Positions 41,064-50,847 of a stretch of 64,000 nucleotides of DNA are shown here, piece after piece. Position numbers and translations under genes: made by a program. The notes beneath the pieces are model-generated. The model saw nothing but the letters and a program-made list of their open reading frames with translations, was not told where the DNA came from and ran no database searches. Source of the stretch: Syntrophaceae bacterium UBA6112. GTDB lineage: Bacteria > Desulfobacterota > Syntrophia > Syntrophales > UBA5619. Location: the NCBI GenBank assembly GCA_002423465.1, contig DIWG01000036.1:1-64000 (forward strand), given 5' to 3'. Positions within the stretch are counted from its first letter, which is position 1; each line of letters begins with the position of its first letter.

Positions 41064-41188
41064 GTTTATTTTTTTAATTTCAATAACTCAGGTCGTTTCC
41101 CGGTTGCATTTGAGTTGCAGGAGGTCTCCCCTCCCGACCTCATCGGCATGATTATATCCAGAATGGTCGGGTCAATCTCCTTTTAGAC

Positions 41189-41953
41189 TCAATCGAGTTC
41201 AAACTCAAAAGTGCTGACAACGCGAATCTTTTTTGAAGGCGTACTGGTCGGGCTGTAGGGGGCGGATTCATCGTTGCCGTTTGTGCCGAAAATTTGGATC
41301 ATCCCCTGGTTTGCGGAGCGAATTCTGCCCACCCGGGCGTCCGAATCTGAGGCAAACTGCTGAGCCGTCGCACGGGCATTCTTCGTAGCCTCGGCAAGAA
41401 GCTGCGGTCTAAGGGCATTAAATGTCGTGAGGATGTAACGCGGATTCGCTGTTCCTTCTTCCCGCTGGCCGTCCAGCAGGACCCCGGACTTAAGCAATTC
41501 TTCGGTCGCTCCCAACGCTTTTGTAACCAGGTCGACGTTGGCGGTTGTCACCATCAATGAACTCGTCACAATATAGCGAAGTCGCTCATTCCCCTGTGCT
41601 TGGCTGTACTCGCGCGCAAGCTTGTCGATGGTGCGTGAGGGGTGCCGGGCGATTTCCTCATCTTTGAACCCCTGGTTCTTGAGGAAAGCAATGCCGGCTT
41701 CGCGGTCGGAACGAATCTTTTCGTGGACGTCTTTAAGGTCTTCACTTGCCCTCCTGAAATGAAGCATCCAGACGGCCTGATCCGCCTTTACCTCCTTTTC
41801 GACCAATCCTTTGACGGTGACTGTTCGAGCATCGGACTTGAAGCGTGTGCCACCCTTTCCAATGAAATATCCTCCAACGGTCAACCCAAGCAAAAGGCAG
41901 ATACCGACTATTGTTATTGCCAAGGTCACAGTTCGGTTTTCAGCAGATGTCAT
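41189..41953 (-). CDS. SIMPL-domain (DUF541) protein with N-terminal membrane anchor
   Basis: A 254-residue protein: one membrane helix near the N-terminus (LAITIVGICLLLGLTVGGYF), then the SIMPL fold beginning ARTVTVKGLVEKEVKADQAV and ending VVSTFEFELD. Family members are periplasmic or membrane-anchored and poorly understood, some tied to oxidative stress. It is the first gene right of the attachment-site scar. Confidence 0.8.
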   Translation of the reverse strand: MTSAENRTVTLAITIVGICLLLGLTVGGYFIGKGGTRFKSDARTVTVKGLVEKEVKADQAVWMLHFRRASEDLKDVHEKIRSDREAGIAFLKNQGFKDEEIARHPSRTIDKLAREYSQAQGNERLRYIVTSSLMVTTANVDLVTKALGATEELLKSGVLLDGQREEGTANPRYILTTFNALRPQLLAEATKNARATAQQFASDSDARVGRIRSANQGMIQIFGTNGNDESAPYSPTSTPSKKIRVVSTFEFELD

Positions 41954-42162
41954 TTTCTTCCTCCTCTTTTGGTTTCGCGATTTTGTCTGGGCCCAATATA
42001 TCGCTCTGAGGTTCCCGGATGATATCGTGCCCCGTGAGAGACTTCAGGTTTCCATGTAATGACCATTCATCCGCCGTCTTTGCACTCGTTAACAGCTTTC
42101 GCTATTTAAGTATTCAACAATGAAATTGATCGCGCAACATTTTTTTGAATCGAGATCAGCTA

Positions 42163-43014
42163 TTATCCCGTCCTATGGGCGCGGATGGAGGTGTAGACGG
42201 CCGCCCCCACGACGATAACAGCTCCGACCACCGTCCGGATCTCCGGTATTTCGGAGAGGATCGCCGCGGCAAAAATCATCCCGTAAATCGGTTCCAGGGA
42301 GGTGATCAGTCCGGCTGCGGCGGCTTTGATCGTACGGAGGCTGCCGACGAAGAGGGTGTGAGCGGCGGCGGTGAAGATCACGCCGAGGAGAATGAGGTAG
42401 GCCCAGCGGTTCTCCGCAAGCAGGTCGATACCCGGTGTGACGAACGGAATGAGGACGAGCCCGGCGACGGCAACCTGATAGAACATCATCGCGCTCGATG
42501 GGTAGCGGCTCAGGTATTTCCGGTAGAGGATGTTGCGCAGGGAGTAGATAAAGGCGGAACCGATTCCGAAGGCAGCGCCGACGGCGATCTGTCCTCCCGA
42601 GATCCCCCCGGGTACGGCCAGATAGATTCCGGCGATGACGATCAGGGCGGCCGCCAGATCGCGGCCGTCCATCCGCTCCTGAAAGAAAAAAGGTTCCATC
42701 AGGACGGTCATGATCGTGAAGCTAAAGAATGCCGTGAGTCCGACGGCGACGCCGGACATCTGGATTGCAGTGAAAAAGAAGACCCAGTGTACGGCAATGA
42801 AAAGCCCGAGCAGCAGGAGCCAGCCCAGATCGGATCGGCGTTTAAGCATCAGGGATGTTCGGGTCAGGCGGCAGAACAGAAACAGGGCCAGGGCTGCGAT
42901 CCAGCAACGGAACGCAATGATGTCTTTCGGCGGCAGATGAATTAACTTTGCAAACAGCGCCGTCGCGCTCATAATGAGCACGGCAACGTGCAGTTCGATC
43001 ATGCTTTTTCTCAT
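42163..43014 (-). CDS. EamA/DMT-family transporter
   Basis: A 283-residue membrane protein with ten predicted helices in two EamA repeats (first SATALFAKLIHLPPKDIIAF, second AAFGIGSAFIYSLRNILYRK); the family exports metabolites such as amino acids. Start 43014 has GAGGAAGAG upstream. It is divergent from the two-component genes; the substrate is unknown. Confidence 0.85.
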   Translation of the reverse strand: MRKSMIELHVAVLIMSATALFAKLIHLPPKDIIAFRCWIAALALFLFCRLTRTSLMLKRRSDLGWLLLLGLFIAVHWVFFFTAIQMSGVAVGLTAFFSFTIMTVLMEPFFFQERMDGRDLAAALIVIAGIYLAVPGGISGGQIAVGAAFGIGSAFIYSLRNILYRKYLSRYPSSAMMFYQVAVAGLVLIPFVTPGIDLLAENRWAYLILLGVIFTAAAHTLFVGSLRTIKAAAAGLITSLEPIYGMIFAAAILSEIPEIRTVVGAVIVVGAAVYTSIRAHRTG

Positions 43015-43217
43015 ACGACACTCTTCCTCGGGAAATCGGTCCCGGCGACATACCACAAACAACCGAAGTATGATAGAAATGTTCATGGGTGATGATCGGC
43101 GAGGTAAAAGAAGTTGACGGAGAATACCGACTTCACTATAGTTCCTTAGGTGAGGAAGGGGCTGTTTCCTTCCGGTGCAGGTCTGTCGATTTTTGCTTAT
43201 TCTTTTCGAGGACAACG

Positions 43218-43907
43218 ATGCGGATCCTGCTGGTCGAAGATGACGTCAAGATCGCCTCCTTCATCGTCAAGGGGTTGAGATCTGCCGGTTTTGCCGTGGA
43301 CCATGCCCCGGACGGCGAGGAGGGGCTCCGCCTCGCGCTGACGGAACCTTACGATGCGGCCGTCATCGATCTCATGCTGCCCCGGAGGAACGGCCTGGCG
43401 CTGATCAAAGAGCTGCGCGCCGAAAAAGTGAACACCCCCGTCTTGATCCTGAGCGCGAAGGGTTCGGTGGGCGACCGGGTGAAGGGGCTGGAGACCGGGG
43501 GAGACGATTATCTTACGAAACCGTTTGCCTTCTCCGAACTTCTGGCCCGTGTGCAGGCGCTGATTCGCAGGGCGGGCGGCATTTCCGATCCGACCCGGTT
43601 GACCGTCGGGAATTTGTCCGTCAATCTCCTCACCCGTGATGTCATCCGCGGAGGAAAACAGATCGACCTGCAACCCCGGGAGTTTTCGCTGCTCGAATAC
43701 CTGATGCGCAATGCAGGAAGAATCGTTTCCAAAACGATGATCATGGAGCACGTCTGGGACTATCATTTCGATCCCCAGACCAATGTGGTGGAGGCCAGAA
43801 TCAGCAGGTTGCGGGACAAAATCGACAGGGACGCCGACCAAAAACTGATCCATACCGTTCGGGGAGCGGGATATGTCCTTAAAGAAAACCGGTCGCTTTC
43901 GGAATAG
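43218..43907 (+). CDS. OmpR-family response regulator
   Basis: A 229-residue two-domain regulator. The receiver has the acidic pair VEDD, the phospho-Asp in AAVIDLMLPRRNG and the Lys in DDYLTKPFAFSEL; the winged-helix output domain covers roughly residues 125-222 (LLEYLMRNAGRIVSKTMI, VRGAGYVL). The frame overlaps the kinase gene by 35 bases, so the two are made together. Targets unknown. Confidence 0.92.
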   Translation: MRILLVEDDVKIASFIVKGLRSAGFAVDHAPDGEEGLRLALTEPYDAAVIDLMLPRRNGLALIKELRAEKVNTPVLILSAKGSVGDRVKGLETGGDDYLTKPFAFSELLARVQALIRRAGGISDPTRLTVGNLSVNLLTRDVIRGGKQIDLQPREFSLLEYLMRNAGRIVSKTMIMEHVWDYHFDPQTNVVEARISRLRDKIDRDADQKLIHTVRGAGYVLKENRSLSE

Positions 43908-45282
43908 CCTCACCTTCCGCTTGACCCTGTGGTACGCCGGCATCTTCACGGCGTCCTCCTTTATCGCTTTTTTCCTGTTTTACACGCTCATCACCTCCGT
44001 GATCCAGGAAAAAACAGATCAGGAGCTGCTGGGCCAGGCAGGACAGTTTTCAGCGGTTTTGCAGGAACGCGGGATCGGTGCGGTCGAAAACCTGGTCCTC
44101 TTCGAAGCCCAGGCGGCCGGGGAGAAGAAGGTTTTTTACCGCCTTCTCTACCCGACCGGCCAGGCCGTTTCTTCCTCCAACATGGCCTACTGGAAGGACA
44201 TACCCATCCGCAAGGAGGCGATCGGGCAACTGCTCGACGGCGCCGGGCGGGTGATCGAAACGGTCATCCTGACCTCCCGCAGGGACCAGGTGCGCATCCT
44301 CTACGCGATGATCGGCCCCGGCGTCATCCTCCAGGTCGGCCAGTCCATGGAAAACTACACACGCATTATTGATGCCTTCCGAGGGGTTTTCCTCGTCACG
44401 ATGGCCCTGCTCATCGGTCTGGCGACGGGGGTCGGCTGGTTCATGGCCCGGCGGGCGGTTTCGGGCGTCGAGGCGATCACCCGGACAGCGCAGGGAATCT
44501 CCGGGGGAACCCTCGAAAAGAGGGTCCCCGTGAAGAGCCGGGGCGACGAGATCGATCAGTTAGCGATGACCTTCAACCAGATGCTGGACCGCATCCAGTC
44601 GCTGGTCGCCGAGATCCGGCAGATGGGAGACGACATCGCCCATGACCTGAAGAGCCCGATCGCCCGGATCCGGGGAATGGCAGAAATCACTCTGACGACG
44701 GGGACATCACTTGCCGAGTACGAAGGTATGGCGGCAAGCGCCATCGAGGAGTGCGACCGTCTCCTGGATATCATCAACACCATGCTGATGATATCCAAGA
44801 CGGAGGCGGGGGTGGAAAAACCCACCTGCGAAAAATTCGATCTGGCGAGCCTTGTGCGGGAGGCCTGCGAACTTTTCGGGACGACGGCCGAAGACAGGGG
44901 CTTGACCCTCTCCTGCCATGTCCCGGAGAGTTGTACCATTGCGGGAGACGCCCGGATGATCCAGCGCCTGTTGTCGAATCTGCTGGACAATGCGATCAAG
45001 TACACCGCTCCCGGGGGAAGTGTGGAGGTCTCGCTTTCGCAAATTGAAGGAGGGAATGCAACTCTTGCGGTCAAAGACACCGGGACCGGGATTTCCACCG
45101 GGGATCTGCCCCGCATTTTCGAACGCTTCTACCGGGGAGACCGGAGCCGCTCCGAGTCCGGAACCGGCCTGGGGCTCAGCCTGGCCCGGGCCATCGCCCG
45201 CGCCCACGGTGGGGATATTACAGTGGAGAGCCGCCTCCACGAGGGGAGCGTCTTTACTGTAACCCTCCCGTCTTCGGGATAA
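43873..45282 (+). CDS. Sensor histidine kinase (HAMP, HisKA, HATPase)
   Basis: A 469-residue membrane kinase: helix 1 at about residues 12-35, a ~125-residue periplasmic sensor, helix 2 near 165-190, HAMP, the phospho-His in DDIAHDLKSPIARIRG, and ATP-binding boxes DNAIKYTAPGGSV, KDTGTGIS and GTGLGLSLARAI. It would phosphorylate the regulator encoded just upstream. The arrangement resembles metal-responsive CusS/CzcS kinases, but no metal-binding residues stand out in the sensor. Confidence 0.92.
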   Translation: MSLKKTGRFRNSLTFRLTLWYAGIFTASSFIAFFLFYTLITSVIQEKTDQELLGQAGQFSAVLQERGIGAVENLVLFEAQAAGEKKVFYRLLYPTGQAVSSSNMAYWKDIPIRKEAIGQLLDGAGRVIETVILTSRRDQVRILYAMIGPGVILQVGQSMENYTRIIDAFRGVFLVTMALLIGLATGVGWFMARRAVSGVEAITRTAQGISGGTLEKRVPVKSRGDEIDQLAMTFNQMLDRIQSLVAEIRQMGDDIAHDLKSPIARIRGMAEITLTTGTSLAEYEGMAASAIEECDRLLDIINTMLMISKTEAGVEKPTCEKFDLASLVREACELFGTTAEDRGLTLSCHVPESCTIAGDARMIQRLLSNLLDNAIKYTAPGGSVEVSLSQIEGGNATLAVKDTGTGISTGDLPRIFERFYRGDRSRSESGTGLGLSLARAIARAHGGDITVESRLHEGSVFTVTLPSSG

Positions 45283-45325
45283 GGCTCATCTGGTTGATCC
45301 GTGCTTTCTTCCTGCGACGCATCCA

Positions 45326-46579
45326 TCAGTCAATTTTTCTCTCTGATCGTATCAAGATCAAGACACTCAATATTGTACCTGTAACACTCACAGCGGCGCA
45401 AATTAAGAACGCCGTATGATAGCTGCCGGTGGTATCAGATATACGGCCCGCCAGCACAGGACCGATGGCGCCGCCGAGTGTAAAACTGCACATCACCGCC
45501 CCCACGATGGTACCGATTGACCTCAGCCCGAACAATTCTGCCGGCATCGGCGACATAATTGCTGCCAGACCGCCATAGCCGAGGCCAAAGATGACGCCAA
45601 AAAGGTAGAACTGCCACATGTCGACAGCGACCGTCAGCAAGAACAGTGCCGTTGTCATCAGAACAAAGCTGATGATAAGGCAACGCATGTTGCCAATCCG
45701 GTCACCGGCACTTCCTATGCCAACCCTGCCGGCAGCATTCACCCCACCGATTACAGCGATGATACTGGCCGCCTTCAAAGCCGGAATCCCCAGTTCAATA
45801 GCGTGAGCCACTATATGCACCATGACAGTATACAGGTCAAAGCCAAAACAGAAGAATGTGGCGCAGACCATCCAGAACTGGCTAGTGCTGATAGCTTCAC
45901 GGAAGCACATTCCCTCTCCGCTATAGGCAGGATCTTCAGCCTTTATTAAATCGTATCCGTAAGGCAGCTGCCCCATCTGCTGTGGATCGCGCCTCAAGAG
46001 CTGTGCAGCCAGCACCAGTATCATTAGAATGCCAGCGCCAACAATGAGGTAAGAAAACCGCCACTGGTACTCGGCGATGAGCACGCTGGCCAAAATGGAG
46101 AGCAGGATGGTGCCAATACCCGAGCCCGAAGTAACAATGCCCGTCATCAAGCCCCGCCGACGAATGAACCAGCGGGGTATAGTTGATATCAGCGGCACCC
46201 AGCTGCCACTCATACCGACGGCAATCAGCACCCCATAGAAGAGGTAAAGGTGCCAGATGGCGCTAACCTGAGACATCAGCATATAGCCAAGCCCCAATAT
46301 GACTGCGCAGACCGTCATAACCATGCGAGGACCAAATCGGTCGTTCAGCCGACCGACGAAGATACCCATAAGACCATACAATACCAGATAGAGGGATAAC
46401 GCAGCCGAGGTAGCGGCCTTGCTCCATCCAAACTGCTCTAAAAGCGGCTTGAAAAAGATACCAAAGGTGTGCTGGGCTCCGTGGGAAACAATGGTAATCA
46501 GGAGAGCAGCCGCTACGACCACATAACCATAAAAGATATGCTGCTTCTTGCCGGTTTGACGGGCTGCTTGCTCATCCAT
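45326..46579 (-). CDS. MFS transporter, oxalate/formate antiporter-like
   Basis: A 417-residue, 12-helix carrier related to the one at 31580 (shared pattern GIFFKPLLEQFGWSKAATSA, VGRLNDRFGPRMVMT). Start 46579 (MDEQAARQTGKK) is preferred as the hydrophilic leader precedes helix 1 closely. It is convergent with the kinase gene and likely moves a small carboxylate; the substrate is not readable. Confidence 0.83.
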   Translation of the reverse strand: MDEQAARQTGKKQHIFYGYVVVAAALLITIVSHGAQHTFGIFFKPLLEQFGWSKAATSAALSLYLVLYGLMGIFVGRLNDRFGPRMVMTVCAVILGLGYMLMSQVSAIWHLYLFYGVLIAVGMSGSWVPLISTIPRWFIRRRGLMTGIVTSGSGIGTILLSILASVLIAEYQWRFSYLIVGAGILMILVLAAQLLRRDPQQMGQLPYGYDLIKAEDPAYSGEGMCFREAISTSQFWMVCATFFCFGFDLYTVMVHIVAHAIELGIPALKAASIIAVIGGVNAAGRVGIGSAGDRIGNMRCLIISFVLMTTALFLLTVAVDMWQFYLFGVIFGLGYGGLAAIMSPMPAELFGLRSIGTIVGAVMCSFTLGGAIGPVLAGRISDTTGSYHTAFLICAAVSVTGTILSVLILIRSERKID

Positions 46580-46645
46580 AGATGCATCCTTCAAAACTGA
46601 CTCTAGGACGAAGATCATGACCTGTCCCACCGAAACGTGTACCAT

Positions 46646-47082
46646 ATATGAAGTCAGAGTTCCTCATCGTTGTGAGGGTTCTCCATGATGGCTTCAATAT
46701 GATAAACAAACCTTCCGGCAGATTCGTTGCGTTAATAACCATTTGTAATATTGGTCAATGGAGAATTTTTGAAAATAGCGGATACTGGAAGTTCTGAATA
46801 CCGTTTCCTCATGAAAAAATCACGATTAAAAAATGTGTCTTTCAAACCGAACGGAATGTTTTGATAGAAACGGTCAGGTATTGGCTTGTATTTGCAAGGT
46901 GTGAATTTTTGGAAAAGACAGATTGGATGCCTGTCACACCGGATTGACCGCACCGAACACGCACCGCCGCAACATGACCAAATGGTCATCTTCCGATCAT
47001 CCTCCCGTTAAGTTCGATCCTTATAATGGGTTTCAAAGAGGGACTGTCATCAGCCCATGAACGCAACCAAGGAGGATAAGTC
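46646..47082. other. Intergenic region upstream of htrA
   Basis: No convincing gene. A perfect -10-like TATAAT sits at 47023-47028 pointing to htrA, without a good -35. The rest is AT-rich and featureless on both strands. Confidence 0.35.
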
Positions 47083-48549
47083 ATGAAGCCGAAAAGAAAT
47101 TTCAAGATCGTACTGATTGCCCTGCTTTTGGCGGGCGCGATCGCCGGATTCGGTTACGGGATGACCGCAACCGCAAAAACCACAGAGGCGCCGGCAGCCG
47201 CAACGGCGGCGGTTTCCGCAGGATCGCCCATGGTGCCCGGTAATTTCAGCGACCTGGCCGAAAAGGTGCGGGCCGGCGTGGTCAACATTCAGGTCAGCAA
47301 AAAGGTGAAGAACGTCGGATTTGAAAGATTCGGAGGAGCCCCCTTTGGAGAACGGAATCCCTTCGGGGAGTTTTTCAGTCCGTTCGAACGCTTCGGGAAT
47401 AATATCCCCGAAAGGAGACAAAAAGGGGTGGGCTCCGGCTTCATCATGAGCAAGGAAGGATATATCCTGACCAACAACCATGTGGTCGAGGAAGCGGACC
47501 GGATAAAGGTGAAGTTGGCCGGCGGAAAAGAGTTTGAAGGGAAGATTGTCGGCAGGGACCCCAAGACCGACCTTGCCTTGGTCAAAATCGAGGCATCATC
47601 GGAGCTTCAACCTCTCAAGCTGGGCAACTCGGATGACCTGAAAGTCGGCAACTGGGTGGTGGCCGTCGGAAGCCCCTTCGGACTGGAACAGACGGTGACA
47701 GTGGGGATCGTCAGCGCCAAGGGACGAGTAATCGGCTCCGGTCCCTATGACAGTTTCATTCAGACGGACGCCTCCATCAACCCCGGCAACAGCGGCGGCC
47801 CCTTGATCAACTTGCAGGGAGAGGTCGTGGGCATCAACACGGCTATTGTCGCATCCAGCCAGGGGATCGGGTTTGCGATCCCGATCAACATGGCTAAGGA
47901 GGTCGCGCCCCAGCTTCAGAAGCGGGGACACGTCACCCGGGGATTGTTGGGTGTCGCCATCCAGGATTTGACCCCGGAATTGGCCAAGTCGCTCGGCCTC
48001 AAGGAAAGCAAAGGCGCCCTGGTTTCTCAGGTGGTTCCGGACGGACCGGCCGACAAGGCGGGATTCGCGCAGGGGGATGTCATCGTGAACTTCGACGGTC
48101 GCACGGTCGGCGATTCGAAGGATCTTCCCCGGATTGTCGCCTCGACGCCGGTGGGAAAAACTGTTACGGTAAGACTGCTCCGGGACGGGAAAGAGATCGA
48201 GCGCCAGGCAAAGGTCGGCGAAATGGAAGATGAGAACGCGTCCGAAACAGTGAAAAGCCCCATCCACCCTTCTCTGGGGGTTACGGTGCAGAATCTTACA
48301 CCGCAGATTGCACGGGAACTCGGACTGAAGAAAAGCGCCGGTGTGGTCGTGACCGGGGTTGAGCCCGGCAGCCCGGCGGCGGAAGCCCTGATCCAGGTCG
48401 GGGACGTCATCCAGGCGGTCAACCGGAAGCCGATTAAGAATGTGGATGAATTCGTGAAGATTGTCGAAAAAGCCAAGGCCGGCAGCAATCTTCTTCTGCT
48501 TGTTCAGCGGGGGTCAAACATTCTGTTTGCGGCTGTGGCGCCAAGGTAG
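47083..48549 (+). CDS. degP: Do-like periplasmic serine protease HtrA/DegP
   Basis: A 488-residue exported protease/chaperone: signal peptide (about residues 1-27), protease domain with the catalytic His in TNNHVVEEA, Asp in DPKTDLALVK and Ser in NPGNSGGPLIN, then two PDZ domains (about 265-360, 385-480). The loop rich in Phe/Gly (FGGAPFGERNPFGEFFSPFE) matches the regulatory LA region. It degrades or refolds damaged periplasmic proteins. AAGGAGGATAAG precedes the ATG, and a hairpin terminator follows. Confidence 0.95.
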   Translation: MKPKRNFKIVLIALLLAGAIAGFGYGMTATAKTTEAPAAATAAVSAGSPMVPGNFSDLAEKVRAGVVNIQVSKKVKNVGFERFGGAPFGERNPFGEFFSPFERFGNNIPERRQKGVGSGFIMSKEGYILTNNHVVEEADRIKVKLAGGKEFEGKIVGRDPKTDLALVKIEASSELQPLKLGNSDDLKVGNWVVAVGSPFGLEQTVTVGIVSAKGRVIGSGPYDSFIQTDASINPGNSGGPLINLQGEVVGINTAIVASSQGIGFAIPINMAKEVAPQLQKRGHVTRGLLGVAIQDLTPELAKSLGLKESKGALVSQVVPDGPADKAGFAQGDVIVNFDGRTVGDSKDLPRIVASTPVGKTVTVRLLRDGKEIERQAKVGEMEDENASETVKSPIHPSLGVTVQNLTPQIARELGLKKSAGVVVTGVEPGSPAAEALIQVGDVIQAVNRKPIKNVDEFVKIVEKAKAGSNLLLLVQRGSNILFAAVAPR

Positions 48550-48563
48550 TACAATCGATTCAA

Positions 48564-48606
48564 CGCCGGGTTGACGGGCAACCATCCGCCGGCCCGGCGC
48601 TTTTAT
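48564..48606 (+). terminator. Probable terminator after degP
   Basis: CGCCGGG (48564-48570) pairs with CCCGGCG (48593-48599), followed by CTTTTATT. The loop is long and itself GC-rich. Confidence 0.55.
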
Positions 48607-48914
48607 TAAAGACAAAAACCTTCATTTTACACCCCCGCAAAGGTCCCTCTGAGTTCTGAGTAAAAGAGATAGCGCCTGATCAGGTATGCCTGCCTGCAAC
48701 GCATCTATGAGAGCGTTTGACATAACCACACATTTGTTGGTAAGAATCTCATGAAAACGTTCTTTCGAGGTTCTTCCCCGACATGATTGCCTCGGCCATT
48801 AAATATAACCCTATCGGTGATTTTGTGATATGCGCAATCCGTTGAAAAGATTAAGGAAGAAAAGATGAGATTCAATGGGTGATGAGGCGGGAATTCATCA
48901 TTAGGAGATGACTC
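48607..48914. other. Intergenic region upstream of methylmalonyl-CoA epimerase
   Basis: Nothing coding. A promoter-like TTGACA (48717-48722) and TAAGAA (48741-48746), 18 bases apart, may serve the epimerase gene. Confidence 0.35.
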
Positions 48915-49331
48915 ATGATTAAAAAGGTGGAACATATCGGCGTGGCCGTAGAGAGTATTGAAAAAGCGATTCATGTATTTCGGGATCTGCTGGGGATTCC
49001 CTTGGAGAAGATGTGCGAATTGGATGCGATCAAGACAAAGATCGCCTTTTTCCCGGTGGACGGTTGTACCATCGAACTGATCGAACCGATGAATCCGTCG
49101 AGCCCGGCGGCGAAATTTATCCAGAAACGGGGAGAGGGGATACACCATATCTGTCTCGGGGTCGAGAATATCGAAGCAGCGTTGCGCCACTATGAATCCC
49201 AAGGGATTGAACTGCTCAACAAGACGCCGATCAGGACGGAGGATGGGCGGATCATCGCATTTCTCAACCCGAAGAGCACCCATGGTGTTTTAATTGAACT
49301 GGAGGAGATATGCATCGTTCATCCGGCATGA
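48915..49331 (+). CDS. mce: Methylmalonyl-CoA epimerase
   Basis: A 138-residue vicinal-oxygen-chelate enzyme that interconverts the R and S forms of methylmalonyl-CoA. Metal ligands appear in KKVEHIGVAVES, GCTIELIEP and GEGIHHICLGVEN, with the final Glu in VLIELEEI. It serves propionate or odd-chain metabolism in syntrophic and sulfate-reducing deltaproteobacteria. No mutase gene lies alongside. Confidence 0.9.
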   Translation: MIKKVEHIGVAVESIEKAIHVFRDLLGIPLEKMCELDAIKTKIAFFPVDGCTIELIEPMNPSSPAAKFIQKRGEGIHHICLGVENIEAALRHYESQGIELLNKTPIRTEDGRIIAFLNPKSTHGVLIELEEICIVHPA

Positions 49332-49526
49332 GGGAGGAGAAGGAACCGGACGAAAAATGCGGGTGAGAAAGAGGTTCGTCCCGCGGTTTCCATCTTGGGG
49401 ATGCCGGTGAGATTGACGATTGGTTGCGTTATATCCAAGAACGCATCGAATACCGGAAAGATCAGGAGAAAGCGAAGAAAATCGCCCATTAGGAAGTTTC
49501 CTGTTGTACAGGAATAAAGACATCCG

Positions 49527-50657
49527 TCAATCTGTCTTTGTTTGGACCATCCACCGCTGCATGCGGACTTGTTCCTTATCCCATCCTTCGGACAACCGGA
49601 GATCCAGAAACGACCGGAACAGTTGATCCATCACTCCTGCCGCCTTTTCGATCAGATAGATCCGCTCGAGGGTCTGCCCCTCGCGATCGGTTTCTTCCCC
49701 CTCGCTTTCCGCGACGGACGGCAGTTTCATGGACTGGAAATGGAAGCGGTCCGCCTTGAAGGTAAATTCCCATTCCGCCTTGTCGTGGGTCATCCGGAGA
49801 CGCGCCGCGGTGATCTTTTTCCCCCGGCGCAGGGCCTCCTTCCCCTCCTTGAGGTCGGCGTGGAGACCCTGACAGACGACCGTTTCAGCGTACTCCCCGT
49901 CACCCGATTCCAGGACAAGGCGACGCACGAAAACGACCTCGATTTCGCCGCCGTCGGGAAAATGGATCATTCCGTTTCTCTCCTCGCTTTTGAACCATAG
50001 CCAGGTGAGAAATTCCCGGCCGACGGTCAGCGGATCGACTCCCGGCGGGAGGGAGGGGAGAGACAAAGCCGGGGAGCTTGACCCGGTTGCCGTACCTTTC
50101 GCTTTCCCTCCGCCGCCCTCGATCTGCCAGGGCGTATCAGGAGCGAGGCCAAGCGAAAAGGATTCCCGGAAAAACTCCTGGAGCTCCCCGACCACCTTGT
50201 CCGCGAGGCAGCAAAAGGTCAGGACGTTGTCCGGGACGGACCAGCAGATCTCGTGAAAGGAGGGAACGGGGAGGGTTTTGCCGAGCAGATCGAGGCGAAC
50301 CGCCTCCCGGATTGCTTCGCGTTGTTCCCGGTAGAGCTTTTTCTGCCCGCTTTCGGCGAGCTGCTTCCGTTCCGCCTCCAGGATCCGGAGCCGGAGGAGA
50401 GAAGGGGCGACCGACTTCCGGTCGATGCGGAGGGAAAAGAGCATATACCGCCCCTGGGCGTAGCAGGCGTAAGGGAAATCCGTATCGAGATTGTTTTCCA
50501 GGGAAGTCCAACCTGCCGCCTTTTCGTCCGTCGTTCGCCAGACGGTCTGGAAAGCGTCGCGCCGGATCCGTTCGTTGAAGAAGTCGGGAAAATGGGCCGG
50601 CAGGGGGCCGACGATGCGATACCGTGAAAATGTGACCGATCCCTTTAGCAATCCCAT
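49527..50657 (-). CDS. RdgC-like recombination-associated protein
   Basis: A 376-residue protein whose N-terminus MGLLKGSVTFSRYRIVGPLP and overall layout match the deltaproteobacterial RdgC-like group; RdgC forms rings on DNA and restrains RecA. Central and C-terminal parts are charged (DFFNERIRRDAFQTVW, FHFQSMKLPSVAESEGEETD). Start 50657 is fixed by AAAGGAGAAACGC. It is divergent from the NAD kinase/recN pair, another DNA-repair unit. Confidence 0.75.
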   Translation of the reverse strand: MGLLKGSVTFSRYRIVGPLPAHFPDFFNERIRRDAFQTVWRTTDEKAAGWTSLENNLDTDFPYACYAQGRYMLFSLRIDRKSVAPSLLRLRILEAERKQLAESGQKKLYREQREAIREAVRLDLLGKTLPVPSFHEICWSVPDNVLTFCCLADKVVGELQEFFRESFSLGLAPDTPWQIEGGGGKAKGTATGSSSPALSLPSLPPGVDPLTVGREFLTWLWFKSEERNGMIHFPDGGEIEVVFVRRLVLESGDGEYAETVVCQGLHADLKEGKEALRRGKKITAARLRMTHDKAEWEFTFKADRFHFQSMKLPSVAESEGEETDREGQTLERIYLIEKAAGVMDQLFRSFLDLRLSEGWDKEQVRMQRWMVQTKTD

Positions 50658-50847
50658 GCGTTTCTCCTTTGCGGGTGACACTAACCCACTTCTCCGGAGG
50701 ATGTCAAGGCGAAGAGATGCCTATTCGATTTCCGAATCTCCGCCGGATGATTTTCCATGCATTTCTCGAGAAAACCGCATCATACGCGTGGACACCCGGG
50801 TGAATTTGTGATAGAAGTATCATGTAAATCTTGTCTAAGGTGCTTCA

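Noticed and set aside
46600..46655. Sequence near the second MFS gene slightly like the GGGACAG...GGTCAT enhancer block
   Set aside because: Match is short, spacing differs and no -24/-12 promoter is present; probably chance.
46732..46989. 85-codon minus-strand frame upstream of degP
   Set aside because: No ribosome-binding site, odd composition and no family match; treated as intergenic.
49367..49492. Frame ending DDWLRYIQERIEYRKDQEKA, resembling the tail of a small protein
   Set aside because: No start codon in frame after a stop at 49364-49366; too short to call, possibly a remnant.
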